From an uncultured Bacilli bacterium (GTDB lineage: Bacteria > Bacillota_I > Bacilli_A > RF39 > UBA660): 33,781 bases of DNA. The notes beneath the pieces were generated by a model that was not told the origin of the DNA, did no database searches, and saw only the letters and a list, made by a program, of their open reading frames with translations. Position 1 is the first letter of the stretch. Each line of letters opens with the position of its first letter. Positions 1 through 8,326 of this stretch are shown here, piece by piece. The translations under genes and the position numbers were made by a program. The DNA is taken from NCBI GenBank assembly GCA_934162555.1, contig CAKPJE010000002.1:1-33781 (forward strand). The letters run 5' to 3'.

Positions 1-537
1 CCCAAAACATATGAACAAGCAATTGGTTTCTTAAGAGTAAACGGTGAAAACATTTTAGATAGCACTTCAATCCATCCAGAAAGTTATTCTGTAGTATTAC
101 AACTATTAAATAAACTAAACATAAAATTAGAAGACATAGGAACAAAAGAAGTTGTAGAAAAATTAGAAAATATAAAAATAGAAGAATTGGACCTAAAAAC
201 CGATAAATTTACTTTAGAAGACATCATAAAAGCTTTAAAAATGCCTAAAAGAGATCCAAGAGATGAAATGAAAAAACCAATTTTAAAACACAATATACTA
301 GAAATAAAAGATTTAAAAATAGGCGATAGCATTGAAGGAACAGTAAGAAATGTAACCCCATTTGGAGCATTCGTTGATATAGGACTACATGACGATGGCT
401 TAATCCATATATCAAAAATGTCAAACAAATACATAAAAGATCCAAACGACATATTAAAAGTAGGGGATATTATAGAAGTATATGTAGATAATATAGATTT
501 AAATAAAAAAAGAGTTAATTTGTCATTAATAAAATGA
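1..537 (+). CDS. tex: Tex-family RNA-binding transcription accessory protein, C-terminal part
   Basis: The reading frame is open from base 1 and ends at TGA 535-537, giving the last 178 residues of a protein that is usually about 720 long; the start lies outside the window. Residues 1-35 resemble the helix-hairpin-helix region of Tex (motif FLRVNGENILDSTSIHPE). Residues about 100-178 form an S1 RNA-binding domain (IGDSIEGTVRNVTPFGAFVD, then GLIHISKMS and a VNLSL end). Tex (YdcI) is a cytosolic nucleic-acid-binding protein linked to transcription and translation quality control. The stop overlaps the start of the next gene by the ATGA arrangement, so the two are probably translationally coupled. 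A plain S1 protein is the only alternative, and the upstream helical part argues against it. Confidence 0.88.
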   Translation, partial: PKTYEQAIGFLRVNGENILDSTSIHPESYSVVLQLLNKLNIKLEDIGTKEVVEKLENIKIEELDLKTDKFTLEDIIKALKMPKRDPRDEMKKPILKHNILEIKDLKIGDSIEGTVRNVTPFGAFVDIGLHDDGLIHISKMSNKYIKDPNDILKVGDIIEVYVDNIDLNKKRVNLSLIK

Positions 538-1154
538 AATACGAAATAGAGAATACCTTATATAATGTAATAATAAAAAGAAAAAACAACAAAAATACAT
601 ATATAAGAGTAGATGAAAATAAAAACATTATAGTTACAACAAACTATCTTGTAACAACAAACAAAATAAAACAAATATTAGATAACAACATTAACTTTTT
701 AAAAAAAAATCTAGCCAAAGAAAAAAAAGAAGGATTTTACCTAATGGGTAAAAAATATGATATAATAATAGATGAAAAAATAAAAAATATCGAAATAGAT
801 GAAATTACAATAAAAGTAAATGATGAAAAAAAATTAAATAATTGGTATAAAAAAGAAATATCAAGAATATTTAAAGAACATTTAGATTTTTATTACAATA
901 AATTTGAAGAAAACATCCCATATCCAACATTAAAAATAAGAGCCATGAAAACAAGATGGGGAGTATGTAATCGTAAAATAAAATCAGTTACACTAAATCT
1001 AAATCTTGTCAAATATGATAGTACATGCTTAGATTATGTCATAGTTCATGAACTATCACATTTTGTTCACTTTAACCATTCAAAAGCATTTTGGAATATC
1101 GTAGAAAAATATTATCCCAATTATAAAGAAATTGAAAAAAAACTAAAAAACTGA
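534..1154 (+). CDS. YgjP-like (DUF45) metallopeptidase-type protein
   Basis: This 206-residue protein carries the zinc metallopeptidase signature HELSH at residues 172-176 (His172, Glu173, His176) followed by a third histidine in NHSKAFW near 182. A conserved RWG sits near residue 141, as in the YgjP/DUF45 (SprT-like, M48-related) family. The N-terminal half is a lysine-rich beta region typical of that family. No signal peptide or membrane segment is visible, so it should be cytosolic. It starts on the ATG that overlaps the tex stop codon. The true substrate of YgjP proteins is not established; naming it a metal-dependent hydrolase is a family-level call. Confidence 0.85.
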   Translation: MKYEIENTLYNVIIKRKNNKNTYIRVDENKNIIVTTNYLVTTNKIKQILDNNINFLKKNLAKEKKEGFYLMGKKYDIIIDEKIKNIEIDEITIKVNDEKKLNNWYKKEISRIFKEHLDFYYNKFEENIPYPTLKIRAMKTRWGVCNRKIKSVTLNLNLVKYDSTCLDYVIVHELSHFVHFNHSKAFWNIVEKYYPNYKEIEKKLKN

Positions 1155-1199
1155 CAAAATATTTATTAATTTTAAATTATAATATAATTGGTGAAAAAA

Positions 1200-1367
1200 A
1201 TGAAAGTTAAAGTATTTGATGAAGAAAATGAAAGTGATTTAGAAAATAAAATAAACAGTTTTATTGAAAATGTCGATGAAATATATGATATAAAATATAA
1301 CGTAGCAGTAGGTATAAGTGGTGAAGATCAAATTTATTGCTTTTCAGCTTTAATAATGTATGAATGA
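1200..1367 (+). CDS. cse60: Cse60-like small sporulation protein
   Basis: A 55-residue frame runs from ATG 1200 (GGTGA ribosome site just upstream) to TGA 1365. The protein begins MKVKVFDEENESDLENKINS, continues through IYDIKYNVAVGI and ends IYCFSALIMYE. This matches my memory of Bacillus subtilis Cse60, a protein of about 60 residues made in the mother cell under sigma-E; the start, the central KYNVA and the YCFSA end all line up. Its biochemical role is unknown. It ends 8 bases before the flippase start and probably shares its transcript. A paired TATAATATAAT element at about 1179-1192 could be its -10 region. No clear sigma-E promoter was recognised. Confidence 0.8.
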   Translation: MKVKVFDEENESDLENKINSFIENVDEIYDIKYNVAVGISGEDQIYCFSALIMYE

Positions 1368-1375
1368 GGTAAAAT

Positions 1376-3013
1376 ATGAAAAAAACAAATTTTATGAGTG
1401 GCGCTATAATAGCAACCCTCGGAATCATTGCATGTAAAATACTAGGTTTAGTATATGTAATACCATTCTATTCAATAATTGGAACAATGGGAAGAAGTTT
1501 ATATAGCTATGCCTATAGTATTTATTCAATGTTTGTAAACGTAAGTACAAGTGGAGTACCACTTGCTATATCAAAATCAGTAAGTGAATATGATACACTT
1601 GGTAATTATGAAGCCAAAGAAAGAATCTACAAACTAGGAAAAATAATAATGACAGTTATAGGATTTATATGTTTCCTATTAATGATAATATTTGCCGAAA
1701 GCTTAGCAAAATATATAATGGGTGATGCAACTGGAGGTAATAGTATAGAAGATATTGCCTATGTTATAAGGGTTGTGTCAACAGCTTTACTATTCGTGCC
1801 TTTCTTAAGTGTTGCACGAGGTTATGTTCAAGGATCAAAATATATCCAAATAAGTAGTGTAGCAAATATTATAGAACAATTAGTTAGAGTATTAGTAGTT
1901 GTTTTGGGAAGTTACTTAACAATCAAAGTATTTAATTTGGGTGTTACAAATGGTGTAGCAGTAAGTGTGTTTGGAGCAACAGTTGGTGCCATTGCAGCAA
2001 GTGTATATATACTTATAAAAATAAATAAAAATAAAAGTAAATTTAAAACAAAATCTGAAAATAGTGTTAAAGTATCTGATAAGGAATTAATTAAAAAAAT
2101 AATTGCTTATGCTGTACCATTTATTATAATAGCAATCATGAAATCTGCCTATAGTTTAGTTGATACATTCACAATTGTAAAAGGTTTAACTAAGGTGGGG
2201 TTTGATACAATCACAGCTGAAACAGCATCAAGTGTAATTGTTACATGGGGAAATAAATTTAATACTATAATTGCATCAATTTGTTTAGGTGTAGCAGTAA
2301 GTCTAATACCATCAATAAGTAGTAGTATGGTAGTAAATGATATGAAAAGTGTTAATGATAAAGTAAATCAAGCCTTTCAAATGATTATTTATTTAACACT
2401 TCCTATGGCAATTGGTATTTCCTTTCTATCAAAACCAATATGGACAGTTTTTTATGGTGTTGATGCTATAAAACTTGGAAGTGCAATGTTATCAGTTACG
2501 ATATTTACATCAATTAGTTATTCAATGTATTCAATATTGTTAGATGCAAACCAAACTATGAATAATACTCGTTTAACGTTTATAATACTTGGAGCAAGTG
2601 TATTATTAAAAATGATATTAAATACACCATTAATGTATTTGTTTGATTTAATTAATATTAAAGCATATTATGCACCAGCATTTGCAGATATATTTATTCA
2701 ATTACTAATATTTTTAATTGTTTTAATTTATTTTAGAAAAAAATATAAGTTTGCTTATAAAAAAACATTTGTTAATTCTATAAAGACAATTATATGTTCT
2801 CTAGTAATGTTAGTATGTTTATTTGGTGTTAAACTAGTAATAAATCAATATTTAATAGGTGGTAGAATGATTAGCATGATAAGCCTAATTATTTATGCAA
2901 TTATTGGTATGATTATTTACTTTGCTTTATCTTATAAAATTGGTTTAATAAATTCTATATTTGGTAAAGAATTTATAAATAGATTTTTAAAAAAATTACA
3001 TTTAAAAAAATAA
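1376..3013 (+). CDS. SpoVB/YtgP/MurJ-type polysaccharide or lipid flippase (MATE/MOP superfamily)
   Basis: This 545-residue integral membrane protein has about 14 hydrophobic helices, starting with a segment at residues 9-30. It shows the family pattern of GRSLYSYAYSIYSMFVNVSTSGVPLAISKSVSEY near the N-terminus (quoted only to show the conserved GVPLAISK core) and the SYSMYSILLDANQTMN region in the middle. Members move lipid-linked precursors across the membrane: MurJ and YtgP for lipid II, SpoVB for spore cortex. The ribosome site GAGGT lies 6 bases before the ATG. Being next to cse60 hints at a cortex role, but sequence alone cannot separate SpoVB from a general lipid II or polysaccharide flippase, so no symbol is given. 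Confidence 0.85.
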   Translation: MKKTNFMSGAIIATLGIIACKILGLVYVIPFYSIIGTMGRSLYSYAYSIYSMFVNVSTSGVPLAISKSVSEYDTLGNYEAKERIYKLGKIIMTVIGFICFLLMIIFAESLAKYIMGDATGGNSIEDIAYVIRVVSTALLFVPFLSVARGYVQGSKYIQISSVANIIEQLVRVLVVVLGSYLTIKVFNLGVTNGVAVSVFGATVGAIAASVYILIKINKNKSKFKTKSENSVKVSDKELIKKIIAYAVPFIIIAIMKSAYSLVDTFTIVKGLTKVGFDTITAETASSVIVTWGNKFNTIIASICLGVAVSLIPSISSSMVVNDMKSVNDKVNQAFQMIIYLTLPMAIGISFLSKPIWTVFYGVDAIKLGSAMLSVTIFTSISYSMYSILLDANQTMNNTRLTFIILGASVLLKMILNTPLMYLFDLINIKAYYAPAFADIFIQLLIFLIVLIYFRKKYKFAYKKTFVNSIKTIICSLVMLVCLFGVKLVINQYLIGGRMISMISLIIYAIIGMIIYFALSYKIGLINSIFGKEFINRFLKKLHLKK

Positions 3014-3018
3014 TTATT

Positions 3019-3050
3019 AACTCATTTCAAATTTGAAATGGGTTTTATTT
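3019..3050 (+). terminator. Rho-independent terminator after the flippase gene
   Basis: The arms AACTCATTTCAAA and TTTGAAATGGGTT pair with one G-T wobble and are followed by a TTTTATTT tract. The core CATTTCAAATTTGAAATG is a perfect palindrome. Confidence 0.85.
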
Positions 3051-3490
3051 AAGTCTTGTATTTTTGTCTTTAATATTGTAAGATATATATAGAATAGAGG
3101 TAGGTTATGAATAAATGGAAGTTATTTGTGCTTTTAGGTCTAATACTATTAATAATAGGGGTAATGGGTTTATTTTTTAGACAAGATGAAGTAGTAGAAA
3201 ATATAGAGAGTATAGAATTTAAACTTGATAATTCTAATAGGAAACAAACCAATTTTATACTTATAGATAAAGATGCAGGAAAATTTAATGTAGTTATAGA
3301 TACAACGGGGTTAAACTTTGATATGGATTGTACAATTACAGTTGACTCATCTAATAAAAATTTAAAGTTTTATACTGATAAAAACTATTCTAATGAACTT
3401 TCAAAATATAATTATATTCAAAATAATGAGAAAAAAACAATAACAATATACTACCATGGGAATAATATAACAGATGAACAAGTAAGTATA
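3051..3490 (+). repeat. Direct repeat copy A (promoter plus 5' end of surface protein gene 1)
   Basis: The 440 bases here recur at 5197-5636, offset 2146. Only one difference was found by eye (T at 3067 against C at 5213). The repeat starts right after a terminator T-tract in both copies and includes the upstream promoter region and the first 128 codons. It marks a tandem gene duplication that is very recent or kept alike by gene conversion. Confidence 0.95.
3064..3104 (+). promoter_or_regulatory. Candidate promoter and ribosome site for surface protein gene 1
   Basis: TTGTCT at 3064-3069 is followed by a 16-base spacer and TATATA at 3086-3091. AGAGGTAGG at 3096-3104 precedes the ATG at 3107. 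The -35 is weak, and in the second copy (5210-5250) it reads TTGCCT. The region is AT-rich, so the promoter assignment is tentative. Confidence 0.4.
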
Positions 3491-5176
3491 AGTGTTGAAA
3501 ATGAGGTTAAGCATAAAAAGATTCAAACAGAAATAGAGAGTATAGAATTTGAACTTGATGATGACGATAAGATACAAACAAAGTCTATGGTTATAGATAA
3601 AAATAGGGGTAAATTTAATGTTGTTATTAAAAGAACGGATTTAACCTTTGATACAGATTGTACAATTACAATTGATTCATCTGATAAAAATTTAAAGTTT
3701 TATACTGATAAAAACTACAAGAGTAAACTTTCAGAATATAATTTTACTCAAAATAATGATGAACAAACAATAACAATATACTATCGAGGAGATAATAAAA
3801 CAAGTAATGTTCAAGTAAATATAAATGTTGAAAATAAAAATAAAAACGAAATTATAAGAGATGCTAAAATGATGGAGCAAAAAGAAAATTTTGCCTTTTG
3901 GACTAAAGAATATAGAAAAAATATAAAACATATAATTTTTGAAAAGGGTATTAGTAATGTACCTAAAGATTGTACTGAAAAAAATAAATGTTTTGATATT
4001 AGTTCAAGAGCATCAAAGAATAAAGTATATGCCTATATAATTGATAATGATTTGCACATAGCAAGTGAGTATGAAATTCATGCTCCATCCAATAGTTCAT
4101 ATATGTTTAAAGATTTTGAAAAAGTAGAAAGTATTGATTTTTCTAACTTTAATACAATGGATGTAAAAAATATGAAGGGAATGTTTGAAAATTGTTCATC
4201 CTTAATAAGCTTGGATTTGAAAAGTTTTGATACCTCAAACGTAACTAATATGGGTAGTATGTTTAGTTGGTGTTGGCAATTAACGAGTATAGATTTAAGT
4301 AACTTTAATACCTCAAAAGTAACAAGAATGTATATGATGTTTTTTAAGTGTTCATCATTAACAAACCTAGATTTAAGCAGTTTTAATACATCAAATGTAA
4401 CAGATATGGGTGTTATGTTTTTTGACTGCAGATCTTTGACGAGCTTGAATTTGAACAGTTTTAACACCTCAAACGTAACTGACATGAGCTACATGTTTGA
4501 GAGTTGCGAAAAACTATTAAATTTAAACTTAAGTAGTTTTGATACAACGAACGTAACAACTATGTACTGCATGTTTATTCGGTGTTCATCTTTAACAAAC
4601 CTAGATTTAAGTAGTTTTAATACATCAAAAGTAACAAATATGGATGGTATGTTTAGGGATTGTTCATCTCTAACAAGTTTGAATATCAGTAATTTTAATA
4701 CCTCAAATGTAACAAATATGGATGGCATGTTTGATGATTGTTCATCTTTAACAACCTTAAATTTAAGTAGTTTTGATACAACAAATGTAATAGATATGGG
4801 AGCAATGTTTGCTGGCTGCTCATCCTTAACAAGTTTGGATTTAAGTAATTTTGATACATCAAATGTAACAGATATGGGATACATGTTTTATAACTGTGAA
4901 AATCTAATCAATTTAAAGATAAATTTTGATGCTTCGAAAGTAACAGATATGCGTAGTATGTTTTCTGGATGTGAAAGAATAATTACTCAAATTAACATAA
5001 CAAATGATAGTAACCTAGAATATAATGGTATATTTGAAAATACTGCCACTTATGAAGGATCAAGTATAATATTAGGCTATACTGATGAAACATATGAAAC
5101 AGTAATTAAAATGAAAGGAAACAATGAAAGAATAATACTCAAAAAAATAGAGACTGTTGAAAAAACAAATTATTAA
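3107..5176 (+). CDS. BspA-family LRR surface protein with two TasA-like domains (copy 1)
   Basis: This 689-residue protein has an N-terminal membrane segment (residues 5-24), two tandem predicted beta-sandwich domains (about 33-130 and 142-240), a cap region (about 250-345) and 11 leucine-rich units of the DUF285/BspA type (about 342-625), then a short tail. Each domain shows VIDKxxGKFNVVI, TDCTITIDS and LKFYTDKNY. The same layout appears at the N-termini of the genes at 15571 and 25588, which look like SipW/TasA-type secreted proteins. The repeats follow LDLSSFNTSNVTDMGxMFxxC with 26-residue spacing. The cap holds a Cys pair in DCTEKNKCFD. No LPXTG motif is present, so anchoring is by the N-terminal helix or by release after cleavage. 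BspA-type LRRs often mediate adhesion; the ligand here is unknown. The final eight residues and stop lie within a terminator stem. Confidence 0.85.
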   Translation: MNKWKLFVLLGLILLIIGVMGLFFRQDEVVENIESIEFKLDNSNRKQTNFILIDKDAGKFNVVIDTTGLNFDMDCTITVDSSNKNLKFYTDKNYSNELSKYNYIQNNEKKTITIYYHGNNITDEQVSISVENEVKHKKIQTEIESIEFELDDDDKIQTKSMVIDKNRGKFNVVIKRTDLTFDTDCTITIDSSDKNLKFYTDKNYKSKLSEYNFTQNNDEQTITIYYRGDNKTSNVQVNINVENKNKNEIIRDAKMMEQKENFAFWTKEYRKNIKHIIFEKGISNVPKDCTEKNKCFDISSRASKNKVYAYIIDNDLHIASEYEIHAPSNSSYMFKDFEKVESIDFSNFNTMDVKNMKGMFENCSSLISLDLKSFDTSNVTNMGSMFSWCWQLTSIDLSNFNTSKVTRMYMMFFKCSSLTNLDLSSFNTSNVTDMGVMFFDCRSLTSLNLNSFNTSNVTDMSYMFESCEKLLNLNLSSFDTTNVTTMYCMFIRCSSLTNLDLSSFNTSKVTNMDGMFRDCSSLTSLNISNFNTSNVTNMDGMFDDCSSLTTLNLSSFDTTNVIDMGAMFAGCSSLTSLDLSNFDTSNVTDMGYMFYNCENLINLKINFDASKVTDMRSMFSGCERIITQINITNDSNLEYNGIFENTATYEGSSIILGYTDETYETVIKMKGNNERIILKKIETVEKTNY
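4130..4981 (+). repeat. DUF285/BspA leucine-rich repeat array, 11 units of 78 bp
   Basis: The 78-base period is visible directly: for example TACCTCAAA recurs at 4231 and 4309. Units encode L(D/N)LSxF(N/D)T(S/T)(N/K)VTxMxxMFxxCxxL. The last unit is one residue short. Confidence 0.92.
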
Positions 5177-5196
5177 TTTATCAACAGCCTCTTTTT
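5150..5196 (+). terminator. Terminator overlapping the end of surface protein gene 1
   Basis: The arms GAGACTGTTGA (5150-5160) and TCAACAGCCTC (5181-5191) pair with one mismatch around a 20-base loop and are followed by TTTTT. The stem's first arm is inside the coding sequence. Confidence 0.7.
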
Positions 5197-5636
5197 AAGT
5201 CTTGTATTTTTGCCTTTAATATTGTAAGATATATATAGAATAGAGGTAGGTTATGAATAAATGGAAGTTATTTGTGCTTTTAGGTCTAATACTATTAATA
5301 ATAGGGGTAATGGGTTTATTTTTTAGACAAGATGAAGTAGTAGAAAATATAGAGAGTATAGAATTTAAACTTGATAATTCTAATAGGAAACAAACCAATT
5401 TTATACTTATAGATAAAGATGCAGGAAAATTTAATGTAGTTATAGATACAACGGGGTTAAACTTTGATATGGATTGTACAATTACAGTTGACTCATCTAA
5501 TAAAAATTTAAAGTTTTATACTGATAAAAACTATTCTAATGAACTTTCAAAATATAATTATATTCAAAATAATGAGAAAAAAACAATAACAATATACTAC
5601 CATGGGAATAATATAACAGATGAACAAGTAAGTATA
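5197..5636 (+). repeat. Direct repeat copy B (promoter plus 5' end of surface protein gene 2)
   Basis: This is the second copy of the 440-base block at 3051-3490. It begins immediately after the T-tract of the preceding terminator, so both genes have the same upstream context and presumably the same promoter. Confidence 0.95.
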
Positions 5637-7280
5637 AATGTCGAAAATGAAGTTAAGCATAAAAATGAGATTCAAATAGAAATAGAGAGTATAGAGTTTG
5701 AACTTGATGATTCTGATAGAAGACAAACAAAGTCTATAGTTATAGATAGAGATATAGGTGAATTTAATGTTGTTATAGATACAACAGGATTGAACTTCGA
5801 TATGGATTGTACAATTACAATTGATTCACCTGATTATAAATTAGAGTTTTATACTGATGAAAACTATAAGAATGAATTTTCAGGATATAATTATATTCAA
5901 AATAATGAGAAAAAAACAATAACAATATACTACATATATAGATACTACTATAGTGATGATAATAAACTAAATAATATTCAAGTAGATATAAATGTTGAAA
6001 ATAAAAATAAAAACGAAATTATAAGAGATGCTAAAATGATGGAGCAAAAAGAAAATTTTGCCTTTTGGACTAAAGAATATAGAAAAAATATAAAACATAT
6101 AATTTTTGAAAAGGGTATAAGTAATATACCTAAAGATTGTACTGAAAAAAATAAATGTTTTGATATTAGTTCAAGTGCGTCAAAAAATAAAGTATATGCC
6201 TATATAATCAATAATGATTTGCACATAGCAAGTGAGTATGAAATCTATGCCCCATCTAATAGTTCATATATGTTTAAAGATTTTGAAAAAGTAGAAAGTA
6301 TTGATTTTTCTAACTTTAATACAATGGATGTAACATCTATGAGTGCTATGTTTCAAAGTTGTTCATCTTTAACAAACTTAGATTTAAGTAATTTCAATAC
6401 TTCAAAAGTAACAGATATGGGTGCAATGTTTAAAGATTGTTCATCATTAATAAGCTTAGACTTAAGTAATTTTGACACATCAAATGTTATATATTTTGGA
6501 TATAATTTACCATTTAGAGCAGGAATGCATGGTATGTTTTCTGGGTGCTTATCATTAAAAAGTTTAAATGTAAGTAGTTTTAATACCGCGAATGCAGTTA
6601 ATATGCAAGGCATGTTTTCTGATTGTTCATCCCTTACGAGTTTAAACTTGAGTAGTTTTGATACTTTAAAAGTAACAGCTATAGATTTTATGTTCGCAGA
6701 TTGTTCATCTTTAACAAAATTAGACTTAAGTAATTTTAATACTTCAAAAGTAACAACTATGTACGGCGTGTTTAGTAATTGTTCATCATTGACAAGTTTA
6801 AATGTAAGTAATTTTAACACCTCAAAAGTAACACATATGTATATGATGTTTTTTGGTTGTTCATCTTTAACAAGTTTAGATTTAAGTAGTTTTGATACGT
6901 CAAATGCACACAATATGTCATATATGTTTTCTAATTGCTCTTCATTAACCAGCTTGGATTTAAGTAATTTTAATACTTCAAAAGTAATAGATATGGAAAA
7001 CATGTTTCAAAATTGTGAAAACCTAACCAATTTAAAAATAAACTTCGATACCTCAAAAGTAGAAGTATCAGATATGAAAGGTATGTTTTCTGGATGTAAA
7101 AAAATAATTACTCAAATTAATATAATAAATTATGCTTATTGGGCTGATGATAGTGCATTCAAAAATGCTGCTATTTATGAAGGATCAAGTATAATATTAG
7201 GCTATACTGATGAAACATATGAAACAGTAATTAAAATGAAAGGTAACAATGAAAGAATAATACTCAAAAAAATAAACTAG
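5253..7280 (+). CDS. BspA-family LRR surface protein with two TasA-like domains (copy 2)
   Basis: This is the tandem paralogue of the gene at 3107, 675 residues. The membrane segment and first beta domain (residues 1-128) are identical to copy 1. The second domain (about 143-240) differs and contains stretches copied from the first domain (FNVVIDTTGLNFDMDCTIT, YNYIQNNEKKTITIYY). It also has an extra YIYRYYYSDD stretch in the last strand. The cap (about 255-350) is nearly the same as in copy 1, including DCTEKNKCFD. Ten LRR units follow (about 349-617); unit 3 carries a ten-residue insertion (YNLPFRAGMH region) and the last unit is irregular. The final 35 residues again match copy 1. Its TAG stop overlaps the stop of the convergent gerAB gene. 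Role inferred as for copy 1: a surface-exposed adhesin-like protein. Confidence 0.85.
   Translation: MNKWKLFVLLGLILLIIGVMGLFFRQDEVVENIESIEFKLDNSNRKQTNFILIDKDAGKFNVVIDTTGLNFDMDCTITVDSSNKNLKFYTDKNYSNELSKYNYIQNNEKKTITIYYHGNNITDEQVSINVENEVKHKNEIQIEIESIEFELDDSDRRQTKSIVIDRDIGEFNVVIDTTGLNFDMDCTITIDSPDYKLEFYTDENYKNEFSGYNYIQNNEKKTITIYYIYRYYYSDDNKLNNIQVDINVENKNKNEIIRDAKMMEQKENFAFWTKEYRKNIKHIIFEKGISNIPKDCTEKNKCFDISSSASKNKVYAYIINNDLHIASEYEIYAPSNSSYMFKDFEKVESIDFSNFNTMDVTSMSAMFQSCSSLTNLDLSNFNTSKVTDMGAMFKDCSSLISLDLSNFDTSNVIYFGYNLPFRAGMHGMFSGCLSLKSLNVSSFNTANAVNMQGMFSDCSSLTSLNLSSFDTLKVTAIDFMFADCSSLTKLDLSNFNTSKVTTMYGVFSNCSSLTSLNVSNFNTSKVTHMYMMFFGCSSLTSLDLSSFDTSNAHNMSYMFSNCSSLTSLDLSNFNTSKVIDMENMFQNCENLTNLKINFDTSKVEVSDMKGMFSGCKKIITQINIINYAYWADDSAFKNAAIYEGSSIILGYTDETYETVIKMKGNNERIILKKIN
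6297..7103 (+). repeat. DUF285/BspA leucine-rich repeat array, 10 units
   Basis: The array has 78-base units like those at 4130-4981 but with a different order and sequence, plus a 30-base insertion in unit 3 near 6490-6530. The codon pattern also produces a long antisense open frame (6353-7003), which is a by-product of the repeats. Confidence 0.9.
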
Positions 7281-7300
7281 TTTTTACTAGTTTTTATTTT
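7274..7300. terminator. Bidirectional terminator between convergent genes
   Basis: AAACTAG (7274-7280) and CTAGTTT (7287-7293) enclose a six-base loop. TTATTTT follows on the plus strand, and ATTTTTTT follows on the minus strand. Both stop codons lie in the stem. Confidence 0.75.
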
Positions 7301-8326
7301 ACCCAAAACAAACATAATCAAAACATAAACAAGAAACAAAACACCAATATATGGATATATATTATACATAAATTCATTAAAAATAGTTAAAGATCTAAAA
7401 CAAGAAAAAGAAATAATTAATACTAATACACCAATAATAACATAATTAAATTTAAATTTTAACTTTTCCTTAACAACAAACGTACTAAAACTCATTAAAG
7501 TAAACAAACCAAAAATCCACTGAATAAACAAAATATTTTCAATTCTAGTTAAAAAATTAAGAAAATTAATCCTTCGCAAAACAATATATTCAGGATATTG
7601 ATATAGCTTAGCTAAGTCTATCCCAAGAGAACCAATCGTAAAAATAATCATTGTAAGAGATAAGACAAGATAAATAAAATAAGAAATAAAAGTACTCCTA
7701 TTCTTAAAATTAATAACCTTATTCTTAGGAATCAATAGAAGCAAAAATAAAGAACAAACATTAATAAAAAATATTCTAACAGCGCCTAATATAGGCTTAT
7801 TTAAACCATACTCTAAAAAAGGAAGTAAATTATCAAACTTGAATTCCGTTAATAAGCCAAAAGCAGAAACAAAAAACAAAAAGAAATTAATAAATAAAAA
7901 TATAGTTGCAGTCTTTGCAAGAACCGAAAGATCCTTTGAACCAACATAAATAATAAGTAAACAAAAAATTAAACCAATAAAAATAGGGTGGGTTTCCGAA
8001 AGAAACTGTGAAACAATAAAATTAGTTAAATTAAAAAACTGAACAGAAGAAACAAGCAAAGCAAATAAAACAACTAACAAATTAGGAATAAAAGGATATT
8101 TAAATAATTTTTTATTCTTCTCAAAAATATTCAAATCAGGCTCATAATTAAACAAAAAATTAAAAACAAAAATAAATAAACAAGAAAATATTGAACTAAT
8201 AATAATACTTAAATAAGAATCAACACCAGCTTCCTTGATAACAACATAAATACCCTCACCATAAGTTGTTGTAAATAACAAAATAATCATTAAACTAATC
8301 AAATTAAAATTACTTATTTTTTTCAT
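7277..8326 (-). CDS. gerAB: GerAB-type spore germination permease
   Basis: This 349-residue, almost wholly hydrophobic protein has about ten membrane helices, as expected for the GerAB/YndE branch of the APC superfamily (usual length about 365). It begins MKKISNFNLISLMIILLF, has the family's TTYGEGIYVVIKEAG-type first-helix end, and has IPKNKV after the central helices. In GerA-type receptors this subunit sits in the spore inner membrane and binds the germinant. The start overlaps the end of gerAC by 17 bases, showing translational coupling. It is the last gene of the operon and ends in a bidirectional terminator. The germinant cannot be read from sequence, and the symbol denotes family only. 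Confidence 0.9.
   Translation of the reverse strand: MKKISNFNLISLMIILLFTTTYGEGIYVVIKEAGVDSYLSIIISSIFSCLFIFVFNFLFNYEPDLNIFEKNKKLFKYPFIPNLLVVLFALLVSSVQFFNLTNFIVSQFLSETHPIFIGLIFCLLIIYVGSKDLSVLAKTATIFLFINFFLFFVSAFGLLTEFKFDNLLPFLEYGLNKPILGAVRIFFINVCSLFLLLLIPKNKVINFKNRSTFISYFIYLVLSLTMIIFTIGSLGIDLAKLYQYPEYIVLRRINFLNFLTRIENILFIQWIFGLFTLMSFSTFVVKEKLKFKFNYVIIGVLVLIISFSCFRSLTIFNEFMYNIYPYIGVLFLVYVLIMFVLGKIKTSKN

Noticed and set aside
6353..7003. 216-codon open frame antisense to the LRR array of surface gene 2, and similar ones at 4078-4485 and 4489-4884
   Set aside because: The frames follow the 78-bp repeat and read as a repeated VTFEVLKLLKSKLV-type pattern; they arise from codon structure of the repeats, with no ribosome sites or promoters.
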